Positions 43,911 through 53,000 of a stretch of DNA of 64,000 bases are shown here, piece after piece. The notes below the pieces were generated by a model, which was not told where the DNA came from, did no database searches, and was given only the letters and a program-made list of their open reading frames with translations. Both the position numbers and the translations under genes were made by a program. The DNA lies in NCBI GenBank assembly GCA_024274785.1, contig JAJSAM010000009.1:1-64000 (forward strand). Reading direction: 5' to 3'. The number at the start of each line of letters is the position of its first letter. Positions within the stretch are counted from its first letter, which is position 1. Source of the stretch: Planctomycetota bacterium (GTDB taxonomy: Bacteria; Planctomycetota; JAJSAM01).

Positions 43911-44754
43911 AGTTTCGATCTGGAGAGGGATCGCCGCGGGTCTCGCCGGCTTGCTGTGGGTGGTGACGATGGCCGCCTGCGGAAATGGGGGAGGTGAGTC
44001 CGCGGCACCGACGAAGAAGGTCGTCGATCTCGACATCAAGGCGTTCGCCGCGGAGGTTCGCAGGGATCTCGCGGAGGACGGCCGCCTGGATTCCTTCCTG
44101 ATTTTCGATGCGCGTCAGCCGAGGGAATATGAGATCCGCAGGATTCCCGGAGCGATCTCCCTGCCCTATGGTGGCGCTCCGCTGAACCCCGGGAAGCAGT
44201 TCTTCACCAATCCCGCGACCGGGAAGACCGGAATCGATGCGATGACCCTTCCGGACGGCTCCGCCATTCCGAAGGGCCGCCGGATGGTTTTCTATTCCGG
44301 GCGCAGCGGGTGAGCATCTTCCGGAGCGGCCTGGGCGGCCGCTACGCACGGCTTTACCAACGTTCAGAAACTCGTGGACGGGATGGATGCCTGGACCTGG
44401 CTCGGATTCGCCACCGGGGTATCCACCGCGGCCGAACTTGCGCGCAAGGCGGAGGCGGGGGCCGTACCACTGGACCTGCGATCCCCCGAAGCATTCGCCG
44501 CCGGGCACATCCCGGGCGCGGTGAACGTGACCGCGAAGGAGGTGCTGGCCGACCCCGCGGCCGTTCAGGCCCGGGTTCGCAAGGAGGTTCCGGAGGCCAG
44601 GGCGGTTACGCTCTACCTCGCCGGTGGCCGGGAGGCGGACCTTTACCGCGCCGCGTTCGCGCTCGAGGGCGAGGTTCGCCTGGCGATCTTCCTCTTCCCA
44701 GCGGGATTCTCGGCCTGGAAGGCCGAAGGAAGGCCGGTTTACTCCACGGAGTGA
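43903..44754 (+). CDS. Tandem rhodanese lipoprotein, predicted selenoprotein (in-frame TGA 44311-44313 = Sec137)
   Basis: Sulfurtransferase-type lipoprotein of 283 residues if TGA is read as selenocysteine. The signal ends MAAC (Cys26). Rhodanese domain 1 runs about residues 50-165: DARQPREYEIRRIPGAISLP, then VFYSGRSG-U-ASSGAAW and GFTNVQKLVDGMDAW. In the family with FYC(5)CxxS loops the second Cys is catalytic; here exactly that position is TGA, with Ser at the first Cys. Domain 2 (about 175-283) has LYLAGG where YC is expected and should be inactive. Both sides of the TGA are in the same frame, and a SECIS-like hairpin follows. Alternatives are a nonsense mutation or a sequencing error. Confidence 0.75.
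44325..44343 (+). promoter_or_regulatory. Bacterial SECIS-like stem-loop after the rhodanese TGA
   Basis: AGCGGCC (44325-44331) pairs perfectly with GGCCGCT (44337-44343) around the five-base loop TGGGC. The loop begins 18 nt after the TGA and has G at its second position. This agrees with the bacterial SECIS rules known from formate dehydrogenase and other selenoprotein mRNAs: small apical loop with an early G, 16-37 nt from the UGA. It would bind SelB. Confidence 0.65.
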
Positions 44755-45161
44755 AGGAAGCAGGATCCGGTCAGGCTGGTGAGGGTCGCCTTCTCGAGGC
44801 GCCCGGTGATCATGCCCTGGAGTTCGTCCCAGAGGCTGTACATCTTGCAGTGGTCTTCCCGCTCGCACCAGCCGCGGTCCATCGTGCAACTGGAGATGGA
44901 GATCGGGCCTTCCATGCCTTCGACCACTTCGCGCAGGTTGATCTTGTCGGGAGAGCGGGAGAGCGTGTAGCCGCGCTTGGCGCCCCGGTGGGATGTGACC
45001 AGGCTGAGCCTCGACAGGATCTGAAAGATGTTGCTCAGGTAGTTCGTGGGGGCGCCGATAGACTTGGCGATATCAGCCAGCAGAATGGGATCCGGCTTCT
45101 CCTGCATGGACAGGAAAACCAGCCCGCGAATCGCGTATTCACAGCCTCGAGTCAACTGCAT
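44739..45161 (-). CDS. Rrf2-family transcriptional regulator
   Basis: A 140-residue winged-helix regulator with the standard opening MQLTRGCEYAIRGLVFLS and recognition region GAPTNYLSNIFQILSRL. Cysteines 92, 99 and 105 (C-x6-C-x5-C) can hold an iron-sulfur cluster, as in IscR, NsrR and RsrR. It should therefore sense iron-sulfur status, NO or redox state. GGGAGG lies 9 nt before the ATG. The 3' end overlaps the rhodanese gene by 16 nt on the opposite strand. The target is unknown; autoregulation and control of the divergent aro genes are candidates. Confidence 0.92.
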   Translation of the reverse strand: MQLTRGCEYAIRGLVFLSMQEKPDPILLADIAKSIGAPTNYLSNIFQILSRLSLVTSHRGAKRGYTLSRSPDKINLREVVEGMEGPISISSCTMDRGWCEREDHCKMYSLWDELQGMITGRLEKATLTSLTGSCFLHSVE

Positions 45162-45439
45162 CGTGTAAACCTCCCGCCGGGAAAAGCCCCCTCGGGCGCC
45201 GGCGGGACAGATATTAGCCTGCACATCCACTCAACTGCACGGATCTCTTTCTACGAGGCACGCACTGCCGCCGACCCGTGCCGCCATGGGCGAAATGGCC
45301 TGCCCCCGGGCCTCGCATATCTTATGGCGGGGCGCTTCACTCCGGGATACAATCAGCCTGTCGGGTTTGCTTCGGTACAAGGGAATGACGCGGCGGGTGA
45401 CTGAAACCACGGAGTAGAGCCTGCAGGAGGCGCAGCCTT

Positions 45440-45451
45440 GTACTGTAGTAC
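45440..45451. promoter_or_regulatory. Small palindrome in the rrf2-aroF divergent gap
   Basis: GTACT-GT-AGTAC (45440-45451) is the clearest inverted repeat in the 442-nt gap 45162-45603. It could be an operator half-pair for the Rrf2 protein, but the match to known Rrf2 sites is not demonstrated. Apart from the tandem repeats at 45538-45591, nothing else was recognised in the gap. Confidence 0.25.
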
Positions 45452-45537
45452 TGACGTTCGAAATCTCCGCAGCACCCCTGGAATTTACGTGGCGTTCCCG
45501 GAGTGCCCGCACGGTCAATCCTCCATTGAGGCAGGGG

Positions 45538-45591
45538 CGCACTGTGGTCCTTTCAAGCGGAGTGGTCCCTTCATGCGGAGTATTCCCTTCA
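45538..45591 (+). repeat. Three 18-bp tandem repeats before the DAHP synthase start
   Basis: Units at 45538-45555, 45556-45573 and 45574-45591 share the consensus nGCGGAGTGGTCCCTTCA; unit 1 is the most diverged. They end 12 nt before the ATG at 45604. Because each unit is six codons they also stay open in the downstream frame, so a longer N-terminus from 45526 is formally possible. They may affect translation or bind a regulator. Confidence 0.6.
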
Positions 45592-45603
45592 AGGATGGGC
45601 CCG

Positions 45604-46458
45604 ATGGGTGACCACCGGAGCTACCCTCTGATTGCACGCGCGGGCAAGGACGGATACGAGAACAACCTGCAATCCAGGACCTTCAGCGTCGGTTCCGCCG
45701 TATTCGGCGCCGATCTTCCCACCATCATCGCCGGTCCCTGCGCGGTCGAGTCCCGCGAGCAAACGCTCGGAATTGCCAAAGCGGTCAAGGAAGCCGGAGC
45801 GGACTGCCTGCGCGGCGGCGCGTTCAAACCGCGCACCAGCCCCTATTCGTTCCAGGGCCTCGGGCGGGAAGGCCTGGAGATTCTGGCCGAGGCCCGGGCG
45901 GAGACGGGTTTGCCGGTGGTCACGGAAGTCATGGACGTCCGGCTGGTCGAACTCGTCTGCGAGGTCGCGGACATGCTCCAGATCGGCTCTCGCAACATGC
46001 AGAACTTCCCCCTCCTGATCGAGGTGGGGAAGGCCGGCAAGCCGGTGTTGCTGAAGCGGGGGATGAGTGCCACCATCGACGAGTGGCTCTGTGCGGCGGA
46101 GTACATCGCCCTTTCCGGCACCGCGGAGATCCTGCTGGTGGAGCGTGGCGTCCGGTGTTCCGTCAGTCGCGGGTATACGCGGAATACGCTCGACCTGAAC
46201 GTGATCGTTCCCACGCGCGAGGAGACGGTGCTGCCGGTGCTGGCGGACCCCAGCCATTCCACCGGCCGGGCCGACCTGGTTCCCTGGGTGTCACGTGCCG
46301 CGATCGGCGCCGGGGCCCAGGGGCTCATCATCGAGGTGATCGGGGAGGACATGAGGCCCGAGGATGTGCGCTGCGACGGCGCCCAGTCCATCAAGCCGAG
46401 CGTTCTCCGGGAGATCATCGACACGGTGAAGACACCGGTTCCCGGGACGGCTGTGTAA
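45604..46458 (+). CDS. aroF: 3-deoxy-7-phosphoheptulonate (DAHP) synthase, type I beta
   Basis: First enzyme of the shikimate pathway, condensing phosphoenolpyruvate and erythrose-4-phosphate; about 284 residues. Signature stretches: [68 protein letters not shown] and [12 protein letters not shown]. There is no fused chorismate mutase or regulatory ACT domain. ATG 45604 is preferred for its AAGGA at 8 nt, though ATG 45595 is possible. It is separated by one codon-length step from aroC, forming a shikimate pair. Confidence 0.93.
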   Translation: MGDHRSYPLIARAGKDGYENNLQSRTFSVGSAVFGADLPTIIAGPCAVESREQTLGIAKAVKEAGADCLRGGAFKPRTSPYSFQGLGREGLEILAEARAETGLPVVTEVMDVRLVELVCEVADMLQIGSRNMQNFPLLIEVGKAGKPVLLKRGMSATIDEWLCAAEYIALSGTAEILLVERGVRCSVSRGYTRNTLDLNVIVPTREETVLPVLADPSHSTGRADLVPWVSRAAIGAGAQGLIIEVIGEDMRPEDVRCDGAQSIKPSVLREIIDTVKTPVPGTAV

Positions 46459-47571
46459 ATGAGCAATACTTTCGGCGAGAGGTTTCGGGTCACCACCTTC
46501 GGTGAAGCGCACGGCCCGGCCATGGGGGCCGTGATCGACGGTTGCCCGGCGGGGCTCAGACTCTCCGCGGACGATCTGCTGCCGGATCTGGCCCGCGACG
46601 TGCCGGACGAAGCGATCGGGACCCCGCGCCGGGAGCCGAACACTCCGGAAATTCTCTCCGGCGTCTTCGATGGACGTACGCTCGGCACCCCGATCCTGAT
46701 CCTGATCCGGAATGAGGATGTCTGCTCGAGAGGTTACCTCGCTCGCCGGAACACCCCGCGTCCCGGACACGCCGATCTCACTTTTCGGCAGAAGTACGGC
46801 CACTACGATCCCCGGGGCGGTGGCCGGTCGTCCGGTCGGGAGTGCATCGCGAGGATCGCCGCGGGCGCGGTGGCGCGGAAGCTGCTGCGAACCCTCGGCA
46901 CCGCGATCACCTCGGAGGTGCTGGAACTCAGCGGTATCGAGATCCGGACGAAGGACGACCTCGCACGTGCTCGCGAAGAGGTCCGGCGGATCGGATCCGA
47001 GGGCGACTCCACCGGCGGGATCGTTCGCGTGACCGCGAAAGGAGTCCCTGCGAGTCTTGGCACCCCGGTGTTCGGGAAACTCTCCGCCCTCCTCGGCGCG
47101 GCGTACCTCTCCATCGGCGGCGTGAAGTGCGTCGAGTTCGGTGAGGGGCGCGGTCACGCCCGGATGAAGGGCAGCGAGAGCAACGATCCGCTCGGCCCCG
47201 CCGGCCGCGAGGTCCGTCCGATGACCAATCGGGCCGGTGGCACACTCGGTGGCATCAGCACCGGGCTTCCGGTGGTGGCCACCCTCGCGGTGAAGCCGAC
47301 GCCGAGCATCCGTCGCGAACAGGATACGGTGGACCTGGCGACGGCCAGGCCGGTCAAGGTGAGAGGCGTGGGGCGGTTTGACATGAACTTCGCCCCCCGG
47401 GTCGCGGTGATCGCCGAAGCCATGACCGCCCTCGTCCTGGTCGACGCCTGCTTCGAGGCCGGTTTCCTGCATCCCTCCCGGGTGACGGAGAGCGAGGAGG
47501 AGGTGGCCGCGGGCGACCCCGCCCTGGCGGACTCTCAGCCGCGGTCCCGGGCGCCGGAGAGCGAGGGGTGA
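46459..47571 (+). CDS. aroC: Chorismate synthase
   Basis: FMN-dependent enzyme of 370 residues forming chorismate from 5-enolpyruvylshikimate-3-phosphate. Conserved features: VTTFGEAHGPAMGAVIDGCP, RPGHADLTFRQKYGHYDPRG with the GRSSGRE box, GGISTGLP and the C-terminal SIRREQDTVDL. The ATG directly follows the DAHP synthase stop. The 3' end overlaps the polyferredoxin start as GTGA. The C-terminal tail is Pro/Arg-rich. Confidence 0.97.
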   Translation: MSNTFGERFRVTTFGEAHGPAMGAVIDGCPAGLRLSADDLLPDLARDVPDEAIGTPRREPNTPEILSGVFDGRTLGTPILILIRNEDVCSRGYLARRNTPRPGHADLTFRQKYGHYDPRGGGRSSGRECIARIAAGAVARKLLRTLGTAITSEVLELSGIEIRTKDDLARAREEVRRIGSEGDSTGGIVRVTAKGVPASLGTPVFGKLSALLGAAYLSIGGVKCVEFGEGRGHARMKGSESNDPLGPAGREVRPMTNRAGGTLGGISTGLPVVATLAVKPTPSIRREQDTVDLATARPVKVRGVGRFDMNFAPRVAVIAEAMTALVLVDACFEAGFLHPSRVTESEEEVAAGDPALADSQPRSRAPESEG

Positions 47572-48746
47572 GGTCCGCGCTGCGCGCGTGGTGGTTCCTG
47601 GTCCCGGCGGGTCTGCTCCTCGTTGTGGCCCTCGACGTGGACTACGACTATCTGCTCGGGCTGAACACCTACGGCAACTTCGACGCGCCGTCGAGCCAGG
47701 CATTCGTGCAATACCTCCTGCCGGGAACTCCCGACTCCGCCGGAGCAAAAATCTATCGGTTCGGATCGGGCATCCACCTCGAGCCCATCGTGGCGCTGTG
47801 CTCGATTTTTGTGATCTTCCTGTTCCTCCGGGCCTTCCGCTCCGTGGATGTGAAACTCGGCATCTCCCGCTGGCTCACCGCCTGGGCGGCGTTCGTCGTT
47901 GCCCGTTTCGGCCTGCTACGGGTCTCCGGGGTGGCCCCGGTGAAACGCTGCACCTACGGGATCTTTCCGTTTCTGAACTGCCAGGCTTGCGAGATGGCTT
48001 CCGGCGGGTGTCCGATCGGCGCTCTCCAGGCCTCCCTGCTCCAGGTGCGGTTCCCCCTCCTGCCTCTGGCGGTGCTCCTCCTGACCGGTCTGGCTCTCGG
48101 TCGGTGGATCTGCGGCTGGCTCTGTCCCTTCGGACTCCTCTCCGACATTTTCGACCGGTTCTCGAAGAAGAAGGTGACGCCCGCGCGGGCGTGGTCGTGG
48201 CTCAAGTTCGTCGTGCTCGTCCTGATCTTCATCGTGCCGCTCATCATGGCCGGCCAGGGCGGAGCGACCTGGCTGCCGTTCTGCTCGACGCTTTGCCCCT
48301 CGGGGTCGTTTTTCGGACTGCTTCCCTACTATGCGACGACCGCCGCGGGCGACGTCGGCGCGCTCTTCACTCCGGGCCACACCGTGGGACTCCTGATCCT
48401 CGGCTTCCACACCGCGGTGGCGCTCACCTTCGTCTGGCTGGCACGCGTGATCTCCGGCCGGGTCTTTTGCATCTACCTCTGTCCGATGGGGGCGTTCCTC
48501 GGGCTGTTCCACCGGTTCTCGATGGTGCGGGTGGTGCACTTCGACGACCCCTGCAACGATTGCGGGCACTGTCGCGGGGATTGTCCGATGCGGATCGACC
48601 TCTCCGACCCGCACTTTCTCACAAGAAGCAACTGCATCCGCTGCGGGCGATGCGTGGCGCTCTGTCCCACCGACGCCCGGCAGTGGAAGTTCGGCTTTTC
48701 GAATCGAGAGACGAAAGAGACGAAGGAGGCGGGCGTTGCCGGCTGA
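47568..48746 (+). CDS. Membrane polyferredoxin (NapH/NosR-like 4Fe-4S protein)
   Basis: A 392-residue inner-membrane iron-sulfur protein starting at GTG 47568. Six or so transmembrane segments carry cytoplasm-facing CxxxCP motifs: CEMASGGCPIG, CGWLCPFG, CSTLCPSG and CIYLCPMG. Two C-terminal ferredoxin-type motifs follow: CNDCGHCRGDCP and CIRCGRCVALCP. It resembles quinol-linked electron relays such as NapH, NosR and CcoG. No matching terminal reductase is adjacent, so its electron partner is unknown. It is coupled to both aroC and the ligase gene by overlaps. Confidence 0.88.
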   Translation: MRSALRAWWFLVPAGLLLVVALDVDYDYLLGLNTYGNFDAPSSQAFVQYLLPGTPDSAGAKIYRFGSGIHLEPIVALCSIFVIFLFLRAFRSVDVKLGISRWLTAWAAFVVARFGLLRVSGVAPVKRCTYGIFPFLNCQACEMASGGCPIGALQASLLQVRFPLLPLAVLLLTGLALGRWICGWLCPFGLLSDIFDRFSKKKVTPARAWSWLKFVVLVLIFIVPLIMAGQGGATWLPFCSTLCPSGSFFGLLPYYATTAAGDVGALFTPGHTVGLLILGFHTAVALTFVWLARVISGRVFCIYLCPMGAFLGLFHRFSMVRVVHFDDPCNDCGHCRGDCPMRIDLSDPHFLTRSNCIRCGRCVALCPTDARQWKFGFSNRETKETKEAGVAG

Positions 48747-50037
48747 ACCTGGCTTCAAGCTGACACTGAAGGGCCGGCTGCTCCGGGCGCTCATCGGCCG
48801 GAAATGTCTGAGTCCGGAACGGATGGCCGCCTACGCGGTGAAGCAGACGGCGTTCTATGCGAAGCACTACGAAGGGTGTGACCTCGCGCAATTCGAGAGT
48901 CTGCCACTGCTCACCAAGAAGATCGTCCGTGACCAGTCCCCGTACGATCTCCTCTCTCGCGCCCTGGCCGACAAGGTCGTCTACTACGGTGAGACCACCG
49001 GCTCCACCGGCAGCCCGACGCCGAGCTTTTTCACCGCGAAGGAGTTCCACGCCTCGACACTGCTCACCTACATGAGTCCGTACTTTCCCTACCTGATGGA
49101 GGCGAAGCGGGAGAACCGGACGGCTTTGAACGGGCTGGCCTTCGGATTCACCGTGGCAGGGATGTCTTTCGGAGATCTCCTGGTGAACGTGGGCTTTCTG
49201 GTGGCGAACACCGGCAGCCGTTCCACCCTGGCGACGCCGCCCCGCATTGCCCGGGGACTCGCCCGGCTCATGCCGTCGGTGGTGACCGCGGCGCCGATCG
49301 ATTTCCTCTGCTGGATGCGGATCGTCGAAGAGGACTACCCGGACGAGGCGCCCGCGGTGAAAGCGAAGCTTCGGGCGCTGATGTCCACGGCCGAACTCTG
49401 TGCCGAGGAGCGCGCCGCGCGGATCGCCGAGCACTTCGATATCCAGTCCGTCGATATCTACGCCTGCGTGGAGGGGTTCTTCACCCTGCCCTGCCCCTGC
49501 GGTGAGAAGCACATTCTTCCCGCCTATCACGTGGAACTCTTCGACGAGGAATTGAACCGCATCGGCGAGACGGGAACCGGACGATTCGCCTTCACCAACC
49601 TGCTGAAGCGATCTTCGCCGATGGTGCGCTATCTGCTCGACGACCTGGTGACGATCCGGCCGGCCGACTGCCCGGCGGGGTTCAAGTGGACGATCGTGCC
49701 GCACGGCCGATGGGAACTGACGGTGCGGATCGGCGGCGAGAACGTCAACGTCCGGCACTTCGAAAACGAGATCTTCCGCCACGGCCTGTTCGGCGACTTC
49801 AAAGTGGTGGTTCGCGACGATCGACTCGACGTCACGCTCGAGGACTACGCCGCGCCCGCGGGTGTCGCGGATCTCGTGGCGAAGGGGCTCTCGGACCGGT
49901 TCGGACTTCCGGTAACCGTGGACCTCGTGCCCTTCGGCACCCTGACCGACTATCGTGCGCCGCGAAAGAGCAAGCCGATCCTGAAGATCGAGGATGCCCG
50001 GGCCGAGTCGACGCAGGAGGTTCCCAAGCTCCTCTGA
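48736..50037 (+). CDS. Phenylacetate-CoA ligase-like (PaaK family) adenylate-forming protein
   Basis: A 433-residue member of the PaaK branch of AMP-binding enzymes. The start is TTG 48736, with AGGAGG six nt upstream inside the end of the polyferredoxin gene. The AMP/phosphate loop is YYGETTGSTGSPTPSFF. An early helix LPLLTKKIVRDQ and a central zinc-type CPCG motif, plus the DDLVTIRP hinge, are typical. It should activate a carboxylic acid as its adenylate and possibly CoA thioester; the acid is not deducible. The setting next to aroC invites an aromatic substrate, which is only inference. Confidence 0.82.
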   Translation: MPAEPGFKLTLKGRLLRALIGRKCLSPERMAAYAVKQTAFYAKHYEGCDLAQFESLPLLTKKIVRDQSPYDLLSRALADKVVYYGETTGSTGSPTPSFFTAKEFHASTLLTYMSPYFPYLMEAKRENRTALNGLAFGFTVAGMSFGDLLVNVGFLVANTGSRSTLATPPRIARGLARLMPSVVTAAPIDFLCWMRIVEEDYPDEAPAVKAKLRALMSTAELCAEERAARIAEHFDIQSVDIYACVEGFFTLPCPCGEKHILPAYHVELFDEELNRIGETGTGRFAFTNLLKRSSPMVRYLLDDLVTIRPADCPAGFKWTIVPHGRWELTVRIGGENVNVRHFENEIFRHGLFGDFKVVVRDDRLDVTLEDYAAPAGVADLVAKGLSDRFGLPVTVDLVPFGTLTDYRAPRKSKPILKIEDARAESTQEVPKLL

Positions 50038-50057
50038 TTCCGGGTAAAAGGGGGGCC

Positions 50058-53000
50058 ATGAGAACCACCAGTCGCTTTCTTCTTCTTCTTCTTCTTCTTC
50101 TTCTTCCGGTTTTCTCCTCCTGCGGCAACGGTGGCGCCGACGGCAACGGCGAGCCCCCCGCAGGCGAAGCGCTCCTGGCCATGAACCGCGGTTTGGCCCA
50201 ACTCGAGGCTTTCGAGTATCTCCCGGCCACGGTCGAGTTCGAAAAGGCGATGAAGGCCGAGCCGGGGTGGACCGCCGCGAAGATCAACCTGGCCATCGCG
50301 CTCATGAACGTGCAGGGAAAGGACGAGCACACCCGCGCGACGAAGCTGATGAAGCAGGTTCTCGTGCGGGATCCGAAGAACCCGTACGCGAACTTCCTGA
50401 TCGGGTTCATGGCGCGGATCGACAGTCGGGCCGAGGAGGCGATTCCTTATTTCGATCGCGTGCTCGAGGTCGATCCGGACGACGTCGGTGCCCTGTTCTG
50501 GAAGGGCATGTGCCTTGGCGATCTCGGGAAACACGAGGCGGCGAACGCGGAGTTCAGCGCGGCGATCAAGGCCGACCCCTATCTCGCCGCGGCCTACCAC
50601 GCCCGTCACAGCCGATTGATGCTGCTCGGCCGCCGTGAGGAAGCGAAGCAGTCCCGGGCGACGTCGGACCGTCTCCGGGCGCCGCGCGGGAAGGCGTTCC
50701 CGATCCAGGGGACGCTCATCACCGCGATGGCCTATCACGAGATTGGCCGGTATGCGATGGCGATCCGGGACTACGCGGTGGAAGCTCCGGCGGAATCGCC
50801 GGAGCCGGCGGTCTTCTCGCTCCACCGGGATCCGGCACTCGACGCCTACCGTTACGGCGGCGACTCCGGGCCGGAGTTCGTTCCGATCGACTTCGATGAT
50901 GCTCTTTCGCCGGAGGAGGCCGTGCTGCTCGCCGTCAGCCGGATCGGCCCCGGCGTGGCGGTGGGGGATATCGACGGTGACGGAGACCCCGACGTGTTCC
51001 TTCCGGAGTGGAATGGTCCCGGCCGGATCTTCGTCAACCAGGGCGGGCTCGTGTTCACGGCGAGGAGCGCGGAGATCGGTCTTGATCGAACCGTAAACGG
51101 CGTCTCCGGGGTGTTTTTCGACGCGGATGGCGATGGGGATCAGGATCTCTATGTCTGTTGCGCCGGCACGAATGTCTTCTACCGGAATCTCGGGGACGGC
51201 ACCTTTTTGGACCAGACGGAGGCCAGCGGCCTCGGTGGGCCCGCGGACGTCGTCAGCGTCTCCGCCACCCCCGGGGACTTCGACCACGAGGGCGACCTCG
51301 ACCTCTTCGTGGCGAACTATTGCAGACTGGACGATCGAGACCTCGGCGGCGCACCGGATGCGTTGTTCCAGAACAATCGGGACGGCACCTTCAAGGAGAT
51401 CGCCGCGGAGTACGGTATCGATGGTGGAGCGGAGCGTTCGATCGGAATGCTGGCTATCGACATCGAGAAGGACCAGGATACCGACCTGCTCGTGATTCGC
51501 GACCGCGGGCCGGCGGCGCTCTGGCTGAACGAACGGATCTGGAAGTTCCGGGCCGGAGAGCTGCCTCCCGAACTGTCCGGTACCGACCCCGCCTGGGGCG
51601 CGGCGGCGGGCGACCTCGACCGCGACGGATTCGAAGAGGTGCTGGTCCTGCGGGGCCCGGGTGCGGAGCCGACTCTGTTCACCACGGACCGGAAGGGGCG
51701 CATGGCCCGGGTACCGGATGGGTTCGCCGCTTGCCGCTGGCGTACCGCCGCCTTTCTCGACCTGGATCTCGACGGCCGGCTCGATCTCGTCGGTCCGGAC
51801 GTGGTCCTGCTTTCCGGGTACGACGTTCCGGTGAACACCGGGGAGGCCGCCGAGGACTCCAACCGGCGTGGCGTGGGGTTTGCCGATTTCGACGGAGACG
51901 GTGACCTGGATCGGCTCCTGGCCGGACCGGACGGAGTGGAACTCTTCGTCACCGAGGCGCCGAAGGAAAACCACTGGCTCGCGCTGGCGCTCGAGGGGCG
52001 GGAGGCGTTGCAGCCCGCGGCCTGGTCTGCGCGGACCGGCCCCGGCCAGGAACTGGAGATCCGCGCGGGGCGACTCTGGCAGCCCCTGCGGACCCGGGCG
52101 ACCACCGGGTTCATCTCCACCATCGAAGGTGTGGCGCGCTTCGGGCTGGGCCCGCACCCCATGGCCGACCTGGTGCGGATCGTCTGGCCGGACCGCGTGC
52201 TGCAGGTGGAGGCGGAGATCCCCGCCGACCAGGTGAAGCGCGTGGTGGAACTGAACCGCAAGCCGGCCTCCTGCCCGATGCTCTTCGCCTTCGACGGGAA
52301 GCGCTACCGATTCGTCTCCGACTTCCTCGGAGTGGGCGGTCTCGGCTTCTTCCTCGGTCCGGGACTCTACGGCGAGTCCGACCCCGACGAGTTCGTGCGG
52401 ATCGGGAAATGGGTGCAGCCGATCGACGGTGAGATCGTGCTGCAGGTGATGGAGCCGCTCGAGGAGATCTCCTACGTGGATGAGACGACGCTGCTCGTGG
52501 TGGATCACCCCGCCGGGATGGATGTCTATCCGAACGAGCGCTACGTGGGGGAGAAAGCCCTGTTTCCCGAGGCCCGGATTTACGGAGTGGCCGAGAAGGT
52601 CTTTCCCCGGGCGGCGACGGACCTGTCCGGTGAGAGCGTGCTCGATACGATCCTCGAGGTCGATCGTACCTATGCTCCGCTGACGCCCGACCTCCGGTTT
52701 CCGGGCGTGGCGAAAGAACACGCGCTGACCCTGGACTTCACCGGCCGGGTGCCGGAGTACGGCAGCGGCGATCGGCTGGTGTTGTTTCTGAACGGCTGGA
52801 TCGAGTATGGCTACTCCAACACGTTCTTCGCCGCCTGGCAGGCCGGGGTGGAGTGCGTGGCCCCGGTGCTCGAAGTGCCGGACGGGAAAGGCGGCTTCGA
52901 GGTGGTCATCCGCAACATGGGTTGCCCGGCGGGGCTGCCGAAGGGTATGACCGTGGATGTCACCGGGATCGTCACGAACGAGTCGCCGATCATCCGCATT

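Noticed and set aside
44311-44313. Explaining the rhodanese TGA as a frameshift or as two separate genes
   Set aside because: The frame is identical on both sides and the second half starts in the middle of the active-site helix with no ribosome site; readthrough explains it better.
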